DNA from: Collybiopsis luxurians FD-317 M1
Taxonomy: Eukaryota > Basidiomycota > Agaricomycetes > Agaricales > Omphalotaceae
DNA length: 64,000 bases
Direction: 5' to 3'
NCBI GenBank assembly: GCA_000827265.1
Contig: KN834814.1
Location: forward strand, 211,273-275,272
Shown: positions 41,046 to 55,430 of the stretch, piece after piece
Numbering within the stretch: position 1 is the first letter of the stretch
Layout of the letters: each line of letters begins with the position of its first letter
Notes under the pieces: generated by a model
The model's input: only the letters and a program-made list of their open reading frames with translations
Told to the model about the DNA's origin: nothing
Databases searched by the model: none
Translations under genes and position numbers: made by a program

Positions 41046-41870
41046 CGAAAACCCACTCGAAGGCTCCGTCGATATTCACGGATATTTCCATTTATTCGTC
41101 GCTTCTTGTTCTCCGACTAACATATTTTCGAAGAGATTCTCCTCCCTTACCAAATGTCGGGAAGTAAATCACCACAGTCCTGCTCACACGAATTCAGAAT
41201 ATTGACCATTTCTTAGAAATTCGGAGAGACCCATTTTGAAATGCATGATGAATAGACGAGCTCTCATTTGGGCGAGGACAAAAACCGAGCGACGCCTTCC
41301 CAGTGAAAGTTGCGAGTTGAACTGGCTTCTCAATCGAATGGATGCTATCAACGTTGGCCTCCTCTAGAAAATGGTCGTTTTATCACTTTCTCTCCTGATG
41401 CACCATCGATCCCTGTCACTCGAGTCAAGCCGGAGTCTTTCAGTTGGACTGGCTCTCGTCGTGACTCAACTGTCCACGATGCTTGGACTCCAAGACTCCC
41501 CGAGAATCCTGAACTTTGCTATTGGAGGTCGTCTCGTACGAGTCATTCTCATTTTGCGCCCCCTTCACCTCCCCCGGTTCTTTTCTCTTCGCCTCCCCAT
41601 ACTCAGCCTCTCAGCCTCCACCTTCATATTCTGCAACTCTTGACTGATGATTGTCGTTCTGTTCATGCAAGTTATATGGCCCATCCTCGATGGCCATTCA
41701 CCCATCATTGTTTGTAGTTGTACTATTTTCTCTAATGTCGATTGCGATTAAACGGATCCCCAACATCTCAAACCAGTAGATGCCCCAGGCATTTGGGATG
41801 TTGAGCCCGAGGAGGGCTCTTAGGGTTACTCTGTATCTATATGACATTGCACGACTAAATTGTACCATTG
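41046..41870 (+). repeat. Direct repeat copy 2 (about 820 bp)
   Basis: Same orientation as 37782-38580. It keeps the S-F-S-W-T-G-S-R-R-D-S and P-E-N-P-E-L frame as one 135-codon stretch (41310-41717) because of an extra ~30 bp (around TVHDAWTPRL). No upstream exons that would make a gene were found. Confidence 0.7.
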
Positions 41871-42334
41871 GTTTTCCAGGTCCAGCTCACCTAAAACAAT
41901 TATCCGAGAACTTTGTAGCTCCTTACCGTTTGGTATCCTGTACACGCGCGATTTCTACTACTCTATGTGCTGATGTCATACCCATGTCGGACGTGAAACC
42001 GACTACCACCATTGAAGATGAAATTTAGTCCCGAGGTATTTGGCCGCGTAAGTATGTACAAGTGCACAAGCGAACTGCAACCTAAAAAACATTTTTTTTC
42101 TATTATCCGAGTCTTTTTCTGATTCTACCTATTTTACGGACAAATAATTGTTTGCATAACGTGAACAGCGCGCCAGCCTATGTTTACAGTAAACCGTGAT
42201 TGAGACGACTACCCTGGAACAGAACCCTGAAAAGTCAAGATTCACGACGAACCATTATGCGGACGAAGCGCGGGACAAATCGCTGACAGCAACATGAGCT
42301 TCCTATTTCGAGGTGGATATCATAGAAAGAAGTC
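41871..42334. other. Intergenic between repeat copy 2 and PAN3
   Basis: About 460 bp of 3' flank of PAN3. No gene seen. Confidence 0.4.
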
Positions 42335-45050
42335 TTACTTGAAAGCAGCCTCTATACAGGCTTTGATCTCCTTATAGCTGACAACAAGACAGCTCTGTTC
42401 ATCCCGCGCGACCAGCATGATTTTTTCCTCTGTACCGGCATCAAGCTAATCGGCACTGCTCAGCATGTACCCTCACAATGCAGACTTCGAACACATACCT
42501 TATTGAGGCACGTCAGGACGTGCGACATGTTAGTGACCGGATTGCCGCGCTCATCAATCTGGTGGAAGACGTAGTCCCGGAACAGCTTGATGATGTAGCG
42601 GTCGCCAGTCTCCGACCAGCGAGGGTCGCGAGCAAATCTAGACGAGAGGTTAGATGGTTGGAACAAGATGAAATGACTAGACGTACTCCGGTCTCTCGTT
42701 GATGAACCCGAATTTACAGAGCAACCGGAATAATCGAGCATTTTCAAGTTCGCTGAGCATTTCGTCCTCCAAACGGTCCATACCCCTGGAAAAAGTTAGA
42801 ATAAAGCAAACATTCGAAAATAATGAGCTTACTCGAGAGCATCTTCCAATTCGGTGACGAGTCTACCGCTGATCATTTCGAAAACAGTGCTGATGTTCTA
42901 CGAGATAAATACAATCAGTAATCTTCCAGTCGGGACACAGACGGACTCGCCTTATGCGGGTGATTCTTACTGATCAAAAATAGCGCAATGGTCTTCACAT
43001 CAGGGCTATAGGTCTTGCTAATAATCTCCAAGCTCTTCTGAAAGTTTCCGTTTGTCGTGGCTTGAGTATTATTGCAACACAAGGCAAAGATCAGCCTTCC
43101 GAAATGTTGAAGATCCTCGTGCTGGAGTGCGACAATATCCAGATGTTGTTCATACGTAAGAACGTCCCAGATAGCACACGATCCAATCCGCACTCGGTTC
43201 TTTCCCGTTAACAAGATCTTTGTGGCATCAATAGTCCTGACCGCCAGCCCAGCTTCGTGCACTCGCTTGATGGCAGAAGCGATCTGAACAATATAAGACC
43301 AGAGGACACGTTCCGGTATGCCGCCCAATTGCAATTGATGCATAGATTGAGACAGAGAAAATTGAGAGGGAGGTGATTGCCCATATTGAGGAAGTTGAGG
43401 TAGAGAGTGGGCATGTCCCAAAGTGCGGTGGCCATTCTGAATATGTTGAGGTAAACTCGGTGACATTTTGGACTTGAGGTGCGCATCAAACAGTGTTTGG
43501 GCGTTGGGATAGTAAGAATACGCAACGACCAAAGCTGAATACGAACGCTCTGTGTGAGGTGACGTTGGATGATGTGACTAGGTAAACGCACAGTTGTCAT
43601 TGAATGACCGAGTAGTGAATGCTTCATGAACAGGAACAATGTTGGGATGCCGAATCTGAGACCAAGCTTCGATAGGATTGAACGCGGTTTGTTGCATCAA
43701 GCGAAAATCTAGAGAATCAGATCAGACTAAAACTATAGTACAACATACGGAAGCTAGACAAACTTTCAATTCTTCTGAGCACATAAGGTACCCCATCTGT
43801 CGAGTTGATCGCTCGATAGACCGTAGAACTAAAGTTGAAGAAAAACTTCTTCCGATCGGGGGCGCCAACATTGTCGATCGGAGTAAACGTGTGATATCCT
43901 TGCAGTTCTTCTGGAAGATTGGAGGCTATCAAAGTAATTTTAGACGAAATAGAGGTCGATAATAAAGAACACACTGATAAGAGGGACACTGCGACTCGTG
44001 TGACTCCGTTCTTGCAGAACCTGACGAAGTTCAGAAGAAGGTGGAACAAAATGACTGGCAGCAGACGAGTTCACGAAAGCCGAGGGGATAGTAGGAGTAT
44101 AGAGATGATAATCCAGCTAATACAAACACATTTAGACACATAACAGCATCTCGGTAGCATTTGCTTACCGGTTCACTCATATACACTTGAGATGGACCGG
44201 TGTAAAAGGGAACCTCCATATTTTGGGCATATTCCGCTGAGTAACCATTGAAATGTTGGGAACCGTCGTAGAATTGAGTATCTAGCTGGATCGGGCATAA
44301 GCATTTTGATCAGCGGTCGAAATGGCGCTACTCACTTCGGTCATTTGGTCGCCATCTGAATAGCCATAGTGTTCGGTAGACTGTCGATAGTCCGGAGGGG
44401 CAGGCGATGAAGGAGAAGGACTTGATAGAGACCAAAATCAGCCAATCATGCGAAAACAGCGTTGGAAGACAACTCACGAAGCCAAAGATTGACGAGCAAC
44501 AGTAACAGGAGCCGAAGGCGGGGAACTAGTGTAGGACAGCGGGGAAGCTTTAGGAACAAAAACGGGCGCATTGACAGCATGAGCAGATATTGGGGAGGTT
44601 GCTGTTGTTGCTACTGCCGGAGAAGTAGATCGTGGTCTGGGCGCGTGAAATGAGTAGCCGAGGTGAACGATGAGCACGTTTTACATACGGTGCAGGAGTA
44701 GCGTCCTCTGACTGGACTCGAAAATGAGAAGGCAAGATATTATCCCAGAACAGTAGTACGAACCGGAGGATGATAGTATACACAACCCTTGTCCTCGAAT
44801 TTACAATAACTATAGGGTTGCGACCAGTCAGTATGAGTTTCCTCGCTGGCAAAGAGGCCACTGACCCATAAATCATTACATTTCTACATCGACGTTGAAC
44901 AGAATCTTTCAAGAACTTCAGTATACATCATGCAGTCAAACGCTGATACGCTTCACCTTTTCGTGGAGGTTGTACTGTTTCGTTTTGGGTATTTGGATTC
45001 ACTATCCTTACAGCGGCCGATGCAGAAGAAGGTCTTGCGAAAAAGGCCAT
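42335..45050 (-). CDS. PAN3: PAN2-PAN3 deadenylation complex subunit PAN3
   Basis: Regulatory subunit that recruits the PAN2 nuclease to poly(A) tails in cytoplasmic mRNA deadenylation. The ATG at 45050 gives [18 protein letters not shown]. Spliced exons make a CCCH zinc finger: [10 protein letters not shown], then [15 protein letters not shown] (C-x8-C-x5-C-x3-H). After a Pro/Ser linker come [15 protein letters not shown] (the PAM2-like/linker area), [16 protein letters not shown], the pseudokinase N-lobe ([20 protein letters not shown]), [17 protein letters not shown], and a C-lobe with [20 protein letters not shown], where the kinase HRD and DFG motifs are lost, as in all PAN3. The C-terminal knob has [38 protein letters not shown] and KACIEAAFK, stop at 42335. 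About 650 residues over about nine exons. Confidence 0.92.
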
Positions 45051-45397
45051 AGCAAAAAAGAACCCAAGCTGAGAGACAAGAAACTGGACACCTCGCTGCC
45101 CAGCGGAGGGAGACTGAAGATCAGTCAAGGTCAAGAAGAGAGAGGTATCAAAAGATTCACATCAGCCTCAGGTCGGCTTACATACTCAACGTCGCTTTCA
45201 ATCATCACCATCACGACGTTGACCGCTACTCTCAATTACAATACACAGCTACAATGATGATACAGAAATACCAGGGTCAATGATTGGCCTTTGACTCGAT
45301 AATTATAAAGCAGACTTCGGCGTCGTTGTGTTGTACATTTTCAAGTGTCTCATCGAGATTTCAGGACCAGGGTCCCAGTTCATTTCCTCAAATACGC
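45051..45397. other. Intergenic between PAN3 and DPP III
   Basis: 347 bp, PAN3 promoter and DPP III 3' flank. An in-frame TTG upstream of the PAN3 ATG is not needed. Confidence 0.4.
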
Positions 45398-48300
45398 TCA
45401 CAATTTCCTATCGATGAAACTCTCAATCGCACCAGCGCTCGTTAGAGGATATTCTTTGAGCTGGACCTCGTCATTTACGATCGACGTTGTGGGTTGGACA
45501 AAGATTTTTCGGGGCTAAACATGTAAATGGTTAGTGCGATGTCCATCATTCAATGTGATATTAGACTGACTAATTTTTTCTTCAAAACCAAGTCCCTGAT
45601 CTCCCCGTCCCATCCAGGAAGGGGCGTCGTCAGCTCTGTGTAAAACTTTCGCGCTCCTGCACCGTCGGCGGTGCTTTTGTACACCTGTAACGACACCAGA
45701 AGTCCTCCAACAACATCCTTACCGCGTGAGAGTACTTGGTCCCGGTCAACCTACGGCGAAAGATTCAATTCAGACGAAGCCGGCAGTGCTTCGGGATCGC
45801 ATTGACACTTACACGGATGTACAAGTTTTCCAGCTTGCCGGACGAATCGCGGACCTCCTCCAATCGTGCTATCCCGTTCTTGATCAGGTATTGAGTAATA
45901 CCAAGCCTTCCCGTGTATTAGGGCTTTCCATAGGCCGAGGGGGAAACAACGCTTACCGAGCTTGCATATGAGCCTGCCCATGCTTCTTTGTCGCTGGATC
46001 AAAGAATTCTAGGTGCCCCAGCGTATCAGTCCTTGCTCCCAAAGCTAGTAATGAGCTTATTACCTAGCGCCCGGAGACCCGCGCGAGCCATGAGAAGAAA
46101 AGTAATGTATTGAATATCTTCAATCTCTTGCTTGTCAACGTACTGCAATATGATCTTACTCAGTGGTGCCTCGATATCTAAATAAGCTACACGCACGTTG
46201 AAGATCTTCAATATATCTCGATTTCCAACCACTATAGTAAGAAGAGACTTAGCCCACATATTACAGGATAAATTTTGAAAGCCTTACGAAAGAGAGCAAC
46301 AGTCTCGGCTCTACATTCCTCCATCGATGATGAAACTTCTCCGAGAACAGCGCCAGGGGTTTGACCTGGCTTGTACCACGAAGTGCTAAACGAAAATGGT
46401 AGACACAATAACGAACATAGGCACAGGGCACACTTACACCGGCTTGCCAGTCAATGGATTGATAACCTGTAGAGTATCGTGAGACTTTCCATAATTTCTC
46501 CAAAACAATGCAGCATACACTAGGGTCGAAATTCTTAGTCCCGTCCGCATTCTCCTGCAACAGCTTTCCAGATCCGTGGCCCAGCAGTTCGTGATTCGCA
46601 ACCTGGAGCTCAAACGACCGACTGTCCCATGCATTGTAAAGCTTCGCGTCATCAGGGTGGACAAAAGTCAATTCCTCATCTGTATCAAAGTGAATTAGCA
46701 AGTTTCTGAGTACTTCCGACAAGAGGCGCACTGGGTGCTTTCGCCGCGAGGATATTCTAAATACGGTCTAGTCAAGCATAAAGTGCGAACAGACAGAGAT
46801 GAAGACTGACGGCCAATGAAACATTCTTAAAACCAGTGGACTCGCGGATATCATAATAGTTCTGTGAAGTAAAACGTTTGAATTTGACTGTCATCATCCC
46901 GTACAAAATTAAACTGAGCGTACGGGAATCTGCATGAACGCGCGGCGCATTGCAATGAGAGGCAGGACGGAGCAAGTTCGAATATACAGCATTCCTTACG
47001 TTGATACCAGCCGGGATACCTGAAACCCGACTCGATGAGGATCATTGCGTCCAAAAAAGACCGAATAGACTCACCGCCCGTAGCAAACGAAACGACCTCA
47101 AGCGCAGTAAAGTCGGGTTTCCTGAATACCTCAACTTCGAAATCTTTCCCCCAGGGTAGAACCTTGATAAGTTCTGGTGCTTGCGACACAAGTGTATCGT
47201 ATTTGGCGCTCAGCGTCTTGTTGACCACCGCAGTGAATCCTAGCATTTGTTAGACCAAAATTCGGTGAAGAACAATTCTGGACCCAACCTTCCCACTCGG
47301 CTCTTCCGCCATAAGGATCGACATATGTTTCGATGAACTAGGATGGATATAAACTCGGGCTGGCGGGCTGGTAAGTAGGTTTCTTACCCCAATATAGCCT
47401 ATATTCTTGATGTGAGTCGAATGTCACCGAGGGGGATATCTCAAAAACACGAACTCTCAACTACGGGACCTACATCCCGTACCCACTCGGTAGAGCCATC
47501 TTTGTGATCTTGAATGGATCCGGTATTGAACCTAGAAGAAAATCATGCGCTGAAACCGATGTGAGACTGATATATACTGACGAGTCGATGTATTTCTCGA
47601 TCATATTCGTTTGGTGTGCGTTGGCAGCATACTTCTTAGCCTACGAGAAAGCCAATCAGTGAGTTTCCGATTCGTTCAGGGTATATCTTTTCAAAGCATC
47701 TCACCTCCTCCAGGGAAGCGACGACCTTCTTGAGAGCGGCCGAATGATCTCCATACTCAACGGTAAGCTTAAATTTACCACCTATCTCATGTACTGCGGC
47801 GGGTTTCGATTGTGCAGACGCGACTAGAAGCGAAAAATCTTTGTTTCCATTCTTCCTTACGCTAATGGATAGGAAGGATCATTACTGATAGATAAACCTC
47901 AAGAGCAAGATTCGCTTACCGAGTGTTGAGAACGTCAATCCCTAGACTTTCTGCGGCAGCTTGTACATCTCCCACTTCCTCGTCAGATATGACTTCTCCC
48001 AAATAGTAGTTTGAAATATGCCCTTCACTGCGCTTGCCAATGAAAAGAGACGATTCAGGTGTTGTGGCGTAAATGTGTGCTTTGAGCTAAAGGACACGGT
48101 AGTGAGCCAGTGTATGCAATGTAAGCATGTCCCATACCTTAGCCCACAAGGTCAGCGCTTTGTCCGAGTTGGCGGACTTCTGGATGACAGCCTCGAACTT
48201 GCTTTCAGAAATCCGTGGATTGATCTTGGTAAATCCAAAGGAGCGATAATTGACTAGATTACTCAATACTCTACAGATGTACTTGTTATCGCGAGCCTTG

Positions 48301-48736
48301 GTAGGACAAATTGTGGACGTACTGAACGGTGTACTGCATGAGATCTTCCCATTCCTCGGAACTCAGCCCAGATGCAGACTGCAACTTGGTAAGGTCGGCG
48401 ATCTTTCCATTGTCACTGAATGTCAGAACCAAGAGATCATACAGATCTAGAATTCAGATAAGTAATCCGTGAACCAAATGAGGGTCCACAGCTGCGCACC
48501 GATAGCGTAAGGTGTCCATTGAGCTTGGATGACTCGTGCTCCTGCCCACGAGGCCTCGGAGATATGATGAGTGTATTTCTTCTCCTTGGAACTGAACAAA
48601 GAATCGAGCCCCAGTCAATGACAATTCTTATAATATCTCACCTGAGTTGCGCAAACGTCTTGGCAATGTCCAGGCTGCATAGAGGGGCAGCGCGATCGGC
48701 GAGAAAACGTTCAGAGTATACGGTTGTCGAAGCCAT
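45398..48736 (-). CDS. Dipeptidyl peptidase III (M49 zinc peptidase)
   Basis: Cytosolic zinc exopeptidase releasing dipeptides from short peptides. The ATG at 48736 gives MASTTVYSERFLADRAAPL. The M49 zinc motif HELLGHGSGKLL is at 46568-46590 and the second motif EECRAETVALF, giving the third ligand, at about 46290-46321. Other family stretches: NTQSIE-type substrate region, NAWDSRSFELQVANHE, FIETYVDPYGGRAEWEG (split by an intron), VKIFNIYLDIEAPLS-like strands, and a C-terminus ending EYPLTSAGAIESFIDRKL with the stop at 45398. About 700 residues, normal for DPP III, over a dozen or more exons. No signal peptide, as expected. Metal ligands intact. Confidence 0.9.
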
Positions 48737-49383
48737 ATTTAATCCTAGCACAAAACAGAAGTCACAATAATTCTGCGATGGTGGTCGATGAGAAAAGAAA
48801 GGGTATGCAGCAGGAACCAACTGGGCGCTAGCTAGTAAGCACGTGGCCGAGTTGACGCGTAATTACATGGGCGTCTAATGTTCGCGTCGACGCGTCAAGA
48901 CGGATGTACGCGTGTATCCGTGTATCCCGACAAACGGGGTAGCCTTGGAAGAATTGGGTCTGGGTAAAATTATGGCGAACATACTAGCTTCTCGCATTGG
49001 TCAAAAAGCGATGGATCAACATTATTGACGGGCAGCTGCGGAAAGTAGAACCTGAGCAGAGCAATGTAACTCCCGAAATGCTTGAACAAATATAGAGATG
49101 TAATTTCAGTAGCTTTCGGATCCAGCTTAGAGAGACTGATACAGACTGAAGTTGACAAATTTTTCGACTCAAGGTACAGACAGCCTCAATTATTCGCTGG
49201 TTGTCTCCTTTCAAGCGATTGACAGACTAGAAGGATGACAGCTCACCGTGAGGTCGGATCTAACTGGAGTCTCGGTACGGCTAAGTGTACCAGGTGGGTA
49301 CCAAAAAGGTCGACAGTTTGGCAGGTTCGATGTATGAAGACTCGGAAATTAAGTACGAGTCACAAAAAATTGGTATCATCTCA
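48737..49383. promoter_or_regulatory. DPP III upstream region with three ACGCGT boxes
   Basis: About 650 bp. ACGCGT hexamers occur at 48855-48860, 48890-48895 and 48908-48913, the last two within 24 bp. In yeasts this is the MluI cell-cycle box. No gene seen; short minus frames at 48970-49214 have no content. Confidence 0.35.
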
Positions 49384-49626
49384 TTAAACCATGAAACCTA
49401 TGGATATTGAGCGCATAGCATATACAGCGGTTACACCTAGCCCCAGGAACGCTAGAGGTAAGGAAGTACGAAATATTGGCCACTTGACTTTCGTAGCAGG
49501 ATCCGGCTCTGCCGGCATTTCCATTGCTCCAAGCGTCTGCTGGGCGCCTATATTTACTACCCGACTCTCTTCTCCACTGCCAGGACTCAGCGGAGTTGTC
49601 TCAGCGTGTAACGAATCATTCAGCAT
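49384..49626 (-). CDS. Possible 80-residue tail-anchored protein
   Basis: ATG at 49626. A polar N-terminus (MLNDSLHAETTPLSPGSGEE) is followed by PIFRTSLPLAFLGLGVTAVY, a single hydrophobic segment close to the C-terminus, ending SIGFMV. A tail-anchored topology would fit, but there is no family match in my knowledge and it could be a chance frame or the last exon of something else. It is divergent from the F-box gene, 256 bp away. Confidence 0.25.
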   Translation of the reverse strand: MLNDSLHAETTPLSPGSGEESRVVNIGAQQTLGAMEMPAEPDPATKVKWPIFRTSLPLAFLGLGVTAVYAMRSISIGFMV

Positions 49627-49881
49627 TCAGTTATTTCATTCTACAGTCAAGAGATTCATACATCTCAGTCCAACTGTTCGTCTGTCAGCATACGAACTCT
49701 GTTCTTCATTCGCGCACAGGCACTAGAATCTCTCCACCGTACTTCGACCAAGTGCTCAGTTTCTTCCTCTTTTCGTCCAGGGCTACTCTGAACTGAAGAA
49801 CTGATACTGCTTGATAGGGAACTGTTATCACGGTCCGACTCGAGGACGTTTCAATCACTGCATCTATCTCAACAGCTTGGG

Positions 49882-51691
49882 ATGGGATCATTGTCTCATC
49901 TGCCAAATGAACTGGTCGCACATCTTCTCACATTTTGCTCATTCAAAGATGTTTTATCCTGCCAAGCTACTTGTCGATTTCTCCGGGAAATAATTGCAGC
50001 TTCATGCAACTTACAGTACAGAACTGAATTGGGAATCGCTGGATTGGAGGATAATCCACAGTGCAATCTCAGTATTCCAGACCGACTCAGCTTATTACGG
50101 AGCAGAGAGCGCGCATGGGCGTTGTTCAAGCCAAATTTCACAACGGAAATCCCGGTACAACATACCTCTGTGGTTGTCTATGAACTTTCTGGAGGCAGTT
50201 ATATGCTTTCAGGCATGGCTAGAAACTCTATAAACCACCTTCGGCTCCCTTCCACACCGAATCAAGCTATTCCTCACTGGAGTCATATCCCAGTGACGGA
50301 CGAACTGCTGGACTTTGGGTTAGCAGCAACGGAGCATGATCTTACCGCTGTCTTGACGACGTTAGGGAGTCTCATTTCCTCTATTCTCTCTTTTTTTCTA
50401 ACGCGTTGTGTACACACAGAAACGCCGATGGGGGTGATACGACGCTCAAAATAAGCTTTCTGAAACTCTCGACCGGCCTACCGCATCCGTTATCAAAGTC
50501 GCCAATGCAATTCAAGCAGCATATTCTCACCGACAACTTGGGGGTTGGGATAGAGATCGTAGGGGACTTGGCAGCCTTGGTGATTCGGGACGTGAGCTTT
50601 GGACACCACAGCCGTGACAAGGTCTTGATCTTGGACTGGAAGTGTGGTGTAGTCAGAGCCGTACGTACACCTTCCTTGTTTGACCTGGTGGAGTTGATTG
50701 AGATTTAAACATTTAGGAACTGTATACCGAGTCTCGTCGGTATCAAAGCGCCATCTTTTTAACGCCAGACGTGGTGCTTGTCACAAACGCACACGAGCGG
50801 TGTCTTGAAATATGGCGGATTCCCTCCTTCTCTGACGCCTCTCCTGCATCATTTCCGCTTGTCGAGAGAACTCCCGAAGTAACACTTGGTCTACCTGCCA
50901 TACATGCTGGGTTCATGATCTCAGAATTCGCTTGTAGATGCGCCCCGAATCCCATTCTATCTACTCCTGACGATCAACGACCTTTCCGCTCTTCACCCGA
51001 AGAGTCGATTATGGTATTCCACCTCAACATAGCTCCGATAGATCCTCGGATCCCAGTCCCATTCATTTTCTTTGCGCACCGGCGAACATTTCTCAATCTG
51101 CTTTTGTTGTCAGAGCGACCAAAGACTGCGATGATGCCGTGGGCAAATTGGGGTCCTCCAGTTACTCGCTGGCTCCATGCTCGGGCTATCCCGACGGAGT
51201 GGATTACGACTACCTCTGGCTCACGATACGCGTTCATATCTAGTCATGCCCCTGCACTGCCTCAGCAAGTCGTCTTGTTCGACTTTAACCAGAACCATGT
51301 CAGGAAGGTCGCTATGGACAAAAGGCGCAGCGATCCTCCTTATCGTGGTGTTTTCGGGCAATTTTTGGAAGAAGTGGAGGCAACGACGAATACGCTTAAG
51401 CCCCAGAAGCTGTGGCAGAGAATTTGGATAGAGGATAAACCAGATACTTATGAGCAGTTGAAGGTGTTTAAGGAGGAAGTAGGAGGTCGTTTACCTTATG
51501 TCGCTGTCAAAAGCAAACAGGTATATGACTTCCATGGGATACTGATGGACGATGAGAGGTTACTCGGGATCAAGGTGAAGCGAATTGCTACAGCCTCGTC
51601 AAGTTTTTCTGATACCCTTTTAGAGAAATCACGTTCTTGCTGGGGTGGAGAGCATCGAAGTTTTACATTTTGGGTAAACGAACATTTCTAA
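49882..51691 (+). CDS. F-box domain protein
   Basis: Probable substrate adaptor of SCF ubiquitin ligases. The ATG at 49882 gives MGSLSHLPNELVAHLLTFCS, then FKDVLSCQATCRFLREIIA, a well-formed F-box at the extreme N-terminus. The rest, about 500 residues, has strand-rich segments (YTESRRYQSAIFLTPDVVLV, SGSRYAFISSHAPALPQQVV) of the propeller-like type common in basidiomycete F-box proteins, with no named repeat. Two introns: about 50370-50427 (joins LTT to NADGGDTTLKISF) and about 50660-50716 (joins VVRA to ELYTESRR). Stop at 51689-51691. Substrate unknown. Confidence 0.82.
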
Positions 51692-52168
51692 AGCGAATTA
51701 TGCCACGAATCCACATGCTATCCGAATCTTTTGTTGTATTGCTCATCTCTGTTCAAGTATGTAGCCCCATGGCCAATGTATTTCTTATGATGCCCAGGTC
51801 TTAGTGTCACTTACGAAGTTGCTGTTGGAGGAAGCTGGGCGTTTAAATGGTCAAAGCAAAGATTATCTGGGCGCCTGATTGAACTCTGTTCATGTGATGA
51901 TGATCGATGGCAGTTGAGTTCTTCTTCTCATCCACTGATGATTCATATGTTGGTAGCAATGAAAAAAGCCCTTATATGGTTAATCTTTTGGTGATTGCGC
52001 AATGATTACTCAAAGTCGGGAAACTGCATTGGTCTCATCATCGCCATAAATGGAACAGAAGCACGCCATTGCGGAAGGCTTTTAATCACGATTATCGTAG
52101 AAACAAGGTCTCATCTCAATTCTCATCTTTATCCCCATCTTATCCCGATTGAAAGCTCGAACGCAAGG
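51692..52168. other. Intergenic, 477 bp
   Basis: Promoter of the O-acetylhomoserine sulfhydrylase gene. No gene supported. Confidence 0.4.
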
Positions 52169-54177
<2,009 letters not shown>

Positions 54178-55430
54178 TGGTACAGACATGAGCTTGGTAA
54201 AGAAAGTAAAAAAAAACTATGTTTGACATCTTTGATTTACGAAAGAATGAATGTGTATAGTAGAGTCAACATTTTGAACGTTCTGTTATATCCTCTATCG
54301 AACATGCACCATTGACACCTCAGTTCCTAGATCGATAGTTTAGCTACTAAACCTATTCTACTACGAAACGTGTTGTCCAAGCTGTTCCAGTACACTATAA
54401 GCCATCTGTTGGCTGGCTATTGCGGGTGAGGACGGTCTGCTCTTTCAACTTTTTGCAGGGGAACGGTTGATGAGGTATGTTCGAAAATCACGGTGTTCTT
54501 GTGGAGACGAATTAAAATCTCAAACTTTTGAGCCAAAGGCAAGTCAAAGTGAGTCAAAGGTACGCGAAGAATGTGGATTGTATAACTATAAGTGACGTCA
54601 ACGGTCATCACGATAGTAAGGTTGCGTCGATGAGCTCCCTGCGATGCAGAGCCTGAGTTAATTGAACATTCTCCCAATAGCCACTAATCCAAGCCGACGT
54701 ACAAGAAGCTTAAGCCAATTAATCAAGGGCTCGGCCGGTTCGGGGTCATGATGTGACCCTGGCGATTTGGAGGATCTCAAGGGTCGATATCGCCGTGCTC
54801 ACGAGGCTATCATGGGGCAGAACTTCGATGAGAGATGCCAGTAGCACTCTCAGGCTACACGATACACGGTTGGAGCACAAAATGCTTATTCTTTCTTCCT
54901 TTCATCGTTCAGAGCGGGCCACCCTCGTTGATCAGTTGGCTGAAGTAGAAGTGTTTGGATTCACCATTTCATGGACAATGCGGGTACGTATACGACCTTC
55001 ACCATCCTACTTAGATAAGGTGTGGGATAATGTACAGAAGGCTTCCCGCGACGGCTTTGAGACCCAATTTCAAACTTATGGTTCACTCAAGCGCACCGGG
55101 GCTGAGGATATTATACGGGGGCTTGGCACACCGTCGCTCTCTATCGGAGGCGATGTTGGACGGTGATTGTTTTAGTAAAATAAACTTTTGGAAACTGAAC
55201 ATTTTTCGTCAGATAGTGACAGTCCAGTCAACCGATCGAGTGGTAACGTCTATCTTTCCATTCAACGCTTTTGACTTCTCCCACTTTGACTTATTGGGAG
55301 AAATGCGGTCACAAATCTGAACCTTAGCTTCAATAGCATCATATGTTAGAGAATTTGCTTCATGCTTTGTGCCAGGTACTTAAAGCCTGCATGGCCCTCG
55401 AGGCCGCTTTCATCTCCTCCCTAGTGTTAC
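54178..55430. other. Intergenic, 1.25 kb
   Basis: A 138-codon plus frame (54753-55166) opens from GTG and shows no family; it may be a decayed fragment. No supported gene. Confidence 0.4.

Noticed and set aside
54753..55166. 138-codon plus frame upstream of the monooxygenase
   Set aside because: GTG start, no family, not joined to the FAD gene by any plausible splice.
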